From: Microglena sp. YARC
Lineage: Eukaryota > Chlorophyta > Chlorophyceae > Chlamydomonadales > Chlamydomonadaceae
NCBI GenBank assembly: GCA_022414725.1
Contig: CM039465.1
Location: 21,021,556 to 21,085,555 of the forward strand
Reading direction: 5' to 3'
Length of the DNA stretch: 64,000 nucleotides
Shown here: positions 29,201-39,800 of the stretch, piece after piece
Layout: every line of letters starts with the position of its first letter
How positions within the stretch are numbered: position 1 is the stretch's first letter
Program-made: the position numbers and the translations under genes
The notes under the pieces: model-generated
The model's input: only the letters and a program-made list of their open reading frames with translations
What the model was told of the DNA's origin: nothing
Database searches by the model: none

Positions 29201-32200
29201 AATAGGCTTAAAGGACTGGCCCGATCTTGAATCGTTAAGATATATGGGATGTGATACTATATATACTACATGAAATATATACATGTGTGTATGTCACAGA
29301 CCTGGGGTTATCAAATAGGCTTAAAGGACTGGCCCGATCTTGAATCGTTAAGATATATGCCACTATGGCAGTACATGTATGTGTACTACAGTCCAGGTTA
29401 ACCACATTGGCAAAACGGGGATTGCCTTCCACTGGAAGTAGTGAAACGTCTAACTGGCTGTATGTTCTGTAGCCCAGGGGCAGCCACGGAGGCAAAAAGG
29501 GGTTCGCAAACCGCTGGGAGCAGCGTTCTGTGAGTGGGTAAGATAGTCAGGGGGTAGCCACCTGAGCCAAATAGAACTGATTGCCTGCCTGCCATCGGAA
29601 CCCATAGCTTTTCTTTTCGACTATGATGAGCAGCTTCAAAGCAGCTCCCTGAGCCAGCCACTGGGCTAAGCCCCAAGATTTCAGCAATTTTGGAAAGATG
29701 ATTCTGTCAGCTACCAGATGCACTGCTTTGAAATAGGATTGGCTGGGAGTAAGCCAGGGAACTAGGGGAGCTGCCTAGAAGCTGCTGCTAGTAGCTGAAA
29801 AGAAAAGCTATGGGTTCATTCACCACCACCACACTCATTACTACCTACACACACTCACGTCCACCAACACGCACAACACCACCACACCACCACCACACAC
29901 ATACGCTGAAACCAGGGTTCCGAATTAGAATTCTGAGTTGGTTTAGCTGTACACTGTCTTGCACTAGCTAAGGGACTAGCCTAATATTTATAGGGACCGG
30001 CATATCAAATGATGCTGGCAGAAGGAGAGTATGAGATCATATGATATCTTACAAATTGCTTCATATGATATTGTATATAGATGGCAACTTTAGCCAAACA
30101 GACTGCCGGCATCATATGGAATCATATGATGACATGATATCATATTATCCATATGGTATCATATTGCCGTTCCCTAAATATTTAGGGTTACCAAGAATGA
30201 TATCGTAGCTATCAGACATGTATATCGTACGATATATCAAGATATCATGCGATATATAGTTTGATATTATACAATATATTGTACAACATCTGACGACAAA
30301 TCGTTTTAGAACCTTGGAACCAGGAAGATATTGTCAACCCTGCTGACATTTATCTCCAGACAGTCATCTACCAATGAATGCTACCAGGGTGGTGGTGGTG
30401 AAGGTGGTGATAGTGGTGGTAAAGGTGGCAACTCTGCTAACATTTATCTCCAGACAGTCATTTACTCATGAATGCTACCAGGGTGGTGGTGGTGAAGGTG
30501 GTGCTAGTGGTGGTGCTGGTGGTAAAGGTGGCAACCCTGCTAATATTTATTTCCAGACAGTCATTTACCCATAAATGCTGTGTGTGCATGCATATGGTGT
30601 GCGTACCAATATCACATGTGCGTCTGTGCGGCCTTGGCAGTTGGCCCCTGTGCAAGCAAACAGGCTGGCCCCCTGAACCTCACGCCTCAAAATAAGGCGC
30701 ACTATTATTTATTTATTTATCCTCAGTGGGCTCTTGGTGGTTGAACCCAGTGAAAGCAAACGGGCTGGCCCCCTCAACCTCATGCCTCGTAACAAGGCGT
30801 ACTACTGATGTATGTTTTTATCTGTACCCTGCAGCGGGTAGGACCACTGCTGGTCTACTCTCACTCAAGCACCTCTTGGGTTGCATCTTTGCATAGGCCT
30901 ATGTATTTGCATCCTGTCTGTTTCTATCCCTTTTTCCTGTCTTCCTGTTTCTGTCCCTTTTTTTCTGTCCCTTTTTTCCTGTCCCTTTTTTTCTGTCCCT
31001 TTTTTTCTGTCCCTTTTTCCTGTCTTCCTGTTTCTGTCCCTTCTTCCTGTTGTTCAATCATCTAAATGTGTGTATCTATCCAGGCTGTTCCTTAAAACCT
31101 GTTGTTCAATCATCTAAATGTATTAAACTGTACAGGCTGTCACTTATAAGCCCCAAACGACGCGCCATCGAATTGTGGGTATCACATCAGACAAGCACTA
31201 CCAGATGATCTTGTTCGACACCCCCGGAATCATCGAGCGAAAGCGCAATAAGCTGGAGGAGCGTATGATGTCGGCTGTGGTGTCGTCTATTCAAGCAGCT
31301 GAGGCGATTATCGCAGTTGTGGATGCTGCTGACCAGCCGGAGGAAGCGCTGGCCATGTTCCAGCCTGGAGACAACTGGACAGGTAGGAGGAAGCTGGTCG
31401 GTGTGTGTGGTGTGTGTGTGTGGTGGTGGTGGTGTGTGTATGTGTGTGTGTGTGTGTGGGGGGGGGGGGGTAGGGTTCATTATCGCCGCAATTATCGCAG
31501 TTGTGGATGCTGTTGACCAGCCGGAGGCAGCGCTGGCCATGTTCCAGCCCAGGGACAACTGGACAGGTAGGAGGAAGCTGGTCGGTCTGTGTGTGCGGGG
31601 TGTGTGTATGTGTGGGTGGGAGGGGTGGGTGTGGAGGGGGGTAGGGTTAGGGTTCATTCTCGCCGCAATAATCTCAGGTGTGGATGCCGCTGACCAGGCG
31701 GAGGAAGCTCTGGCCATGTTCCAGCCCGGGGACAACTGGACAGATAGGAGGAAGCTGGTCGGTCTGTGTGTGCGGGGTGTGTGTGTAGGGGGGGGCGGGG
31801 GGGGGGGGGGGGGGGAGTAGGGTTCATTATCGTCGCAATTGAGGATGCTGCTGACCAGCCAGAGGAAGTGCTGGCCATGTTCCAGCCTGGGGACAACTGT
31901 CCTGGTAGGGAGAAGCTGGTCAGCACTTAGCTGATCAGCACTTCTTTTCCTAAACCACCTGAACCACCTGAACCTAAACCTAAACCACCTTAGCCACTTA
32001 AACCACCTATACCCTAATCCACCTAGACCTAAACTACCTAAACCCTAAACCACCTAAACCCAATTGCTGACCAGCTTCCCACTACCAACTGGACAGGCCC
32101 CCCCATGGCGGTGCTTCTCAACAAGGCGGATCTCCTAGAGGAGGCCCAGATAGCGGAGTTAGAGACGTGGTGAGGATTTGTATTTTATTTATTTGTTTTT

Positions 32201-35200
32201 AATATGATTTATATGTTTTTTTAGCCGCCTCTGGGCTGCTTGCCGTCTTCCAATTCGAAGTCCCTCGGGTGCGACAGGGATTGTTTTTTTCTAATCTGAA
32301 AGTGGGTTTTTTCTAGCTTAATGGTTTTAGGCCCTATCCAGAGACAGCGTTTTTAGGGCTATTTTGGGCCATATATTGGGGTTCTTCATTGTGGCAATTC
32401 AGGCCAAAACGGGGTCAAAAATAGCGATCGCTATATACAATGGGAAATCACGGAAACCAGGCAGCTCAATAAGCGTACTCGGTGAGAAATCCACGCTTTG
32501 AACACCTAGCGTTTTTTCGTACCTCGAGCAGCAGCTTCTATGCAGCTCCCCTGACTGGTTATTCAGCCAAAGCAAATGCACCCCAGTGCATTTGGAAGCT
32601 GACATAATCAGCTGTCCAGAACTGCTGAAATCTTGGGACTTAGCCTAGTTGCTAGCTCTTGGATCTGCCTGGAAGCTGCTGCTAATAGCCAAAAAGAAAA
32701 GCTATGTTTGAACACCTCTGACCTTGACACCTCTGACTTTGACCTTGACACCTCAGACTTTGACCTTGACACCTCTGACTTTGACCTTGACACCTCTGAC
32801 TTTGATACACCTGACCTTGACACCCTTGACCTTGACACTTCTGAATTTGTTGCAGGGGTTCGGTTTTAGTGTTTTTAACCCTAAAACCCTAAGGTTACAA
32901 GGTTTATGTGCATAACAATCATATAACAGAGTATCGGAAGACAGCATGCACTATTTTTCCGTGCGACGCGTCGCAAATTGAGCGATTAGGTGCGACCCCT
33001 GTGTGACACGCTGCCCTCGAACCCCTCGGATTGTGAAGCGCGGAAGGTGGGTAGCCAAATAGGCTTAAGGGACTTTCCCAACCTCGATATCAGGAGAGGC
33101 TAGAAATGACACAAGCGCTGATGATGAACTGGATCTCAATAAAACGTTTTACCGACGGAGAAGCTGAAAGAATCATTGTGTGTATGTAACAGTACAGGGA
33201 TAGCCAAATACCTCAACAGAACGGTTTAGCAGAAGAAGCTGACAGATGCATTGTATGTATGTTACAGTCCATGGGTAGCCAAATATGCTAAAGAAGCTTG
33301 CCAAACCTCGATATTCGGAGGGGCTAGAAAGAACACAAGTGCTGATGGCGAACTGGGTCTAAACAAAACGGTTTACCAACGGAGAAGCTGGCAGAATCAA
33401 TGCATGTATGTTTAAGTCCAGGGGTGGCCAAATAGGCTTGAGGGACTTTCCCAACCTCGATATCCGGAGGAGCTAGAAAAGGCACAAGCGCTGATGATGA
33501 ACTGGGTCCCAACAAAACGGTTTACCAACAGAGAAGCTGACAGAATCAATGCATGTATGTTAACAGTCAAGGGGTAGCCAAATAGGCTAAAGAGGCTTGC
33601 CAAACCTCGATCTCAGGAGGGGCTAGAAAGGACATTAGCGCTGATGATAAACTGGGTCCCAGCAAAACGGTTTACCAACAGAGAAGCTGACAGAATGAAT
33701 GTGTGTATGTTACAGTCCAGGGGTAGCCAAATAGGCTGAAGAGGCTTGCCAAACCTCGATATCAGGAGGGGCTAGAAAAGGCACACATGTGCTGATGATG
33801 AATTGGGCCCCAGCAAAACATGAATTGGGCCCCAGCAAAACACAGAATTGGGCAGAATTGGGCCCCAGCAGAACATGAATTGGGCCCCAGCAAAACATGA
33901 ATTGGGCCCCAGCAGAACATGAATTGGGCCCCAGCAAAACACGTTTTATCGACGTAGAAGCTGACAGAATCATTACTAAACTGTATGTGCTATGTCTAGT
34001 CTACCAGAGAGCCCCACGCTCTATCCCAAGAGCTAAGTGTTCTGACATAAACCCTGCCCCCTCTGCAGGTACAAGGATGTATGCAAAGCCGAGGTCGTTT
34101 TTAGGGGAAGTGCCAAGAACAACGTCGGCGTGGATGAAGTGAAGGCATGGGCTGTGTCTGTACTGCCAGAGGGCCCCACGCTATACCCCAAGAGCATCGT
34201 CAGTGAACAGCCTGAGCGATTCTTTGTGTCAGAGCTGATTAGGGAGAAGATCTTCTTGCTGTACTCCATGGAAGTACCATACTCCACCCAGGTTAGTGTG
34301 CTTTTTTCTTCCCTTTTTTGTAGCGATTTTTCCAGCTCAGAAAATGCTTTTTATAGCCATATAGATTTAGGCCTCCTGCAGGGACAGCGTCCATAGCTTT
34401 TAGGGCCATTGAGGGCCATAGATTTGGTTTCTTTATAGCGGCAATTTGGGTCAAAACGGGGTCAGAAGTAGCGAAAGCTATAAATAACAGAGAACGAATC
34501 TCTGTTTGTTTGCTCCACGCTCTACCCCAAGAGCATTGTCAGTGAGCAGCCAGATCGCTTCTTTGTTTCAGAGCTGATTACCGTACTTGTTAAAGCGAAG
34601 ATCTTCTTGCCATACTCCATGGAAGTACCATACTCCAGCCAGGTGAGTGTGCTTTTTCGCTTTAGCCCCCTCTGGACCCCCCAGGGTCCCGGGGCTGAAG
34701 CCCTACGTTCCCCCCGTGTCACTGTCCGCGGTCTGCTGTCTGTCCGCTGTCTGTCTGTCCGACAGATGTCAAGGCGTTTGAACTATTCAGACCACCTCCA
34801 CACCCAAACATTTTGCTCATAGTCGGAGTGCGCATGACTAGAGTAATCAGCATCGCAGGGGTCAAGATCCTTCGCAAAAGCTGTTCAATGTTTGTGTCAA
34901 CGGAGTGTTGAAAAGGTTGTAGAGGCAATGAGACTGGGGAGGCACTCTAGAAAGAGAAATGCGACGTTACAGCAGAGAGAGAGGCGATCTGCTGTCAGCA
35001 GATCGCCGCTCCTGAGTATAGCGAGAAGGAATGGTGAGCACACTCTGTGGTGAGCAGCAGAGTGTGACGCAGCTTCCTGGAAGGTAACATCCATAACTAG
35101 GCTGGGATGAAAAAACCATGTGTAACTGGTATCTTACTCACTGATTTATGTAAGAAGATTATGAAAGTTAATTATCATAAATCCCCAGCTACATCACTAA

Positions 35201-36792
35201 CTAAGAGGAATGAACCTACTGACGTACACCTGGAAGGAAATAGGTGTATTGAAGTACATCTGCAAGTACATCTGAAAGTACAACTGCAAGTACATCTGAA
35301 TGTACAACTGCGAAATACCCACAATTGGTTTCACCATTTCACTGAAAGTGAAACTGAACTAGAAACTGACTACCAATCTCCTTCGAGACACACGACATGA
35401 GCCGTCACATCCAAGTTCAGGAATGCACGAGCAGCGCTATAGGTGAGCAGAGCACGTTACCATGTAACTACTCCAAGTAGAAGGGTTGAGCATGCAGCTA
35501 CTTCTTCACTACAGATGGTGCACATCTCGCATAAAGTAGGTGACACGAGCTCTAGTGCCTCCAGTGGGGTGCGTCCAGCTGCTGCAAATACATGCAAGCA
35601 CCAATGCAACGCAAAACCAGACATGTCAACGGAGTGTTGAAAAGGTTGTAGAGGCAATGAGTCTGGGGAGGCACTCTAGAAAGAGAAATGCGACGTTACA
35701 GTAGAGAGAGCGTAGGTTTAAATACACTCTATTAAGGGTATAGGAAGATGTAAACCCTGAGTATAGCGGGGGGGGATGGTGAGCACACTCTTTGGTACAG
35801 CAGAGTGTGACGCAGCTTCCTGGAAGGTACCGGAACACCTAGAAGGTTCCCGTACGCCCCGCATACTCCGGAACTATTCGTTCAATTGTCAGCGGGTGAA
35901 CTACAGGCACACGGATGCTATATCGGCATCTACAAAACTCGTTTAGTTCTCTCCCTTCTTAAGCACGTATCATATGCCATTGCGAATGTACCGAAGCAGA
36001 CTTAGCTTGGCTTAGTAGAAAGAGAAATGCGACGTTACAGCAGAGAGAGAGGCGATCTGCTGGCAGTTTGTAGCTCTATTCCGCTACGAGTAGCTACTTT
36101 CTCCTCTACTTTCGAAACTCCATGCTGGTGACTGCTAAAGCGATTTTCCGTGTCGCTTGCGACACGCTCTTAGAACTTGTCCTCTCCTCTTTTGCCCCAC
36201 GCTCTACCCCAAGAGTATAGTCAGTGAACACCCGGAGCGATTCTCCCATGTCAGGTTGAGATCATTGTAACGGGTTTCAACTCTGTTTCAGATCATTGTT
36301 GCAGGTTTCAACTCGACCATGTATTCGCCCATTTCAGGTTGAGATCATTGAGTTCAAGGAGAGACGCAACCAGAAGGATTACATCTCTGCTCAGATCTTG
36401 GTCGAGAAGGAAAGCCAGGTAAGAGTGTAGTGCCAATGCAATCCTGAAGCCAGGCAAGAGTGGAGTGCCTATGTAATCCTGAAGCCAGGCAAGAGTGTAG
36501 TGCCAAAAAATCCTGAAGCCAGGTAAGAGTTTAGTGCCTATGTAATCCTGAAGCCAGGCAAGAGTGTAGTGCCAATGTAATCCTGAAGCCAGGCAAGAGT
36601 GTAGTGCCTATGTAAGCCTGAAGCCAGGCAAGAGTGTAGTGCCAATATAATCCTGAAGCCAGGCAAGAGTGTAGTGCCTATGTAAGCCTGAAGCCAGGCA
36701 AGAGTGTAGTGCCAATATAATCCTGAAGCCAGGCAAGAGGTTAGTAATCCTGAAGTCAGGTAAGAGTGGTGTGGTGGTGCTGGTGTGTGTGT

Positions 36793-36825
<33 letters not shown>

Positions 36826-39800
36826 TCGAGGGGCCTTCTCACTGTCCATGCAGCTTTCGGGCAAAGAAAAAACAGGGAGTTAAACCGGGCACCCACAAAG
36901 GATTATGTGAATGAAAGGTATAAGTATCTTAATACCTTTGTTTTAGTTTACTATGTTGAAAGGACTAAATATGTTGAAAGAACCCAGCTATTTCCCCAGA
37001 AACAGAACAACCTTCCCCAGACCAACTCACCCACAGCCAAGCACCTCACCAACCCATCTAGATGGGGTAGATGACAACCACGCCCCCCATCACATATATA
37101 TGTATACTAGTACGGTAGCCTGTGTGGCCGGTGGCCGTACCTACTCTCACACCTACTCACACCTACTCTCACTCTCAAGACCCCCCCCCCCCCCCCCCCC
37201 CCAATCATAGTACGGTGCCCGTTTGGCCTTTGGCCACACCTATTTGGGGCTGATTACATAATGGTTAACACTTGAAGCCCCCCCTCATTCTCACACCACC
37301 ACCACCAAACCATTAACCGCCCCCTCCCCCTCCCCTCCCGTTGGCCACACCTGTTTTGGGCTGGGTCGCAAAGAGGTTTTCTCTGCAGTGCATGCAACTT
37401 AAAACATTGACGGGCGCATATCCCTTTTATCCCCCCCCCCCCCCCCCCCCCAGTTATCTTCCCCACCCCACCCACCCCCACCCACCACAAACATACTCCC
37501 TGACTCTTCCTGACATATTTCCTGACTCCATCCCTTATTCCCTTCCCCCACCCTCTCCCCACTCTCATCCCTCCCCTCCCTCATACACGCACCCACCAGC
37601 ACACACATACTCCATATCTGCCTCCCTCCACTTCACCTGTGGGCTTTGCCATAGCTGAAAGGCATACGGGACGAAGAGCATCGACAACGTTTGCGCATCA
37701 TCCGACTCCGCTAAAAGCATCAGACCTGCTTCCCTGCCACCTCAGCTGTGATCGATAGTCGACCCCACTGAAAAAGCTGAACCTGCGGAATCGCAACTGT
37801 ACATAACTAAAGCTTCTTCTTAGCGAGCATGTATTCAGTTCGGCCGAAGAACAAAACCTGTTCACGCAACTGCTCCCCGAAGTCAACTCGATCTGAGACT
37901 TGGAAACATCGTTAGGTTCATCCATTCAACTTTGCCGCGTGCTCGCTATAGCACAATGCACAGCGACGACATATTGCTCGTTGCAGTGGGAAGAAGTTGC
38001 AGTCAAGTTGCTGATTTTTGATGTTCAGTCAAGTTAGGGCGAGAATGCTCAGCGAGATTTCTCATTTGGTCAACTTTGATGCGTAATTGCTATGGCACAA
38101 TGCGGAGCGACATGTTTCTCAATACAGTGGGAAGAACTTGCGGTCAAGTTTGTGACATGGGATGGATGCGATTTGGACATTTCTGACAGGTCCGCTGACT
38201 CACCACGTCACCTCCCGTTGTGCGCAGCGACAGGTCTCTTGACGCAAGGGAAAGGTCTTGCAGAGATGCAGGGGGAAAAGCTTGTAGGAAGACGAACTGT
38301 AGCGCTACCGAAATCAGGTGGATGAACTCAGGCGGGAAAAGGAGAAATCGGGCGGGATGCGCAACAGGTGTAATACGCAGGAGGCGATGGTTGGATTAGG
38401 CAGAATTCGCAGGAGGCCAATCAGGCAGAAGTTGAAGTAGGAGGGATTAAAAGCGTGAATTGGCTGAGCAGGAATTGGCTGGGCGGGAAGTCGGTTAAGT
38501 CGGTTACGCGATGACACCACCACGACCACCACGACCATGATTTCTGTATATATATAGATATATATATAAAGAAATATATCTATATATATATATATATATA
38601 CTAGTACGGTAGCCCGTGTGGCCGGTGGCCACACCTACTCTCACAAAGACCCCCCCCCCCCCCCAATCATAGTACGGTGCCCGTTTGGCCTTTGGCCACA
38701 CCTATTTGGGGGCTGGTTACATAATGGTTCACACTGGAAGCCCCCCCCCCATTCACACACCCCCACCCCCACCCAACCATGTACCCCCGCCCACAAACAT
38801 ACTCCCTTACGCTTCCTGACATATTTCCTGACTCCATACCTTTCCCCACCCAAGCCATCCCACCAGCCCCCACCCTCTCCCCACTCTCATCCCTCCCCTC
38901 CCTCCTACAAGCACCCACCAGCACACACATACTCCATATTTGCCCCCCTCCACTTCAGCTGTGGGCTTTGCCATAGCTGAAAGGCAAACGGGACGAAGAG
39001 CATCGACTACGTTTGCGCATCATCCGACTCCGCTAAAAGCATCAGACCTGCTTCCCTGCCACCTCAGCTGTGATCGATAGTCGACCCCACTGAAAAAGCT
39101 GAACTTGCGCAATCGCAACTGTACATAACTAAAGCTTCTTCTTAGCGAGCATGTATTCAGTTCGGCCGAAGAACAATCCTGTTCACCGCAACTGCTCCTG
39201 AAGTCAACTCGATCTGAGACTTGGAAACATCGCTAGGTTCATCCATTCAACTTTGCCGCGTGCTAGCTTTAGCACAATGCACAGCGACGACAAGTTTATC
39301 GATGCAGTGGGAAGAAGTTGCAGTCAAGTTGCTGATTTTTGATGTTCGGTCAAGTTAGGGCGAGAATGCTCAGCGAGATTTCTCATTTGGTCAACTTTGA
39401 TGCGTACTTGCTAAGGCACAATGCGGAGCGACATGTTTCTCAATACAGTGGGAAGTATTTGCAGTCAAGTTAGTAAAATGGGATGGATGCGATTCGGACA
39501 TTTCTGACAGGTCCGCTGACTCACCACGTCACCTCCCGTTGTGCTCAGCGACAGGTCTCTTGACGCAAGGGAAAGGTCTTGCAGAGATGCAGGGGGAAAA
39601 GCTTGTAGGAAGACGAACTGTAGCGCTACCAAAATCAGGTGGATGAACTCAGGCGGGAAAAGGAGAAATCGGGCGGGATGCGCAACAGGTAGAATAAGCA
39701 GGAGGCGAAGGCTGCATAAGGCGGAATTCGCAGGAGGCCAATCAGGCAGAAGTTGAAGCAGGAGGGATTAAAAGCGTGAATTGGCTGAGCGGGAATTGGC

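Noticed and set aside
37430..38980. CRISPR-like or regulatory array in Era intron 6
   Set aside because: The regular spacing is a two-unit tandem duplication with poly-C tracts; no short repeats with unique spacers.
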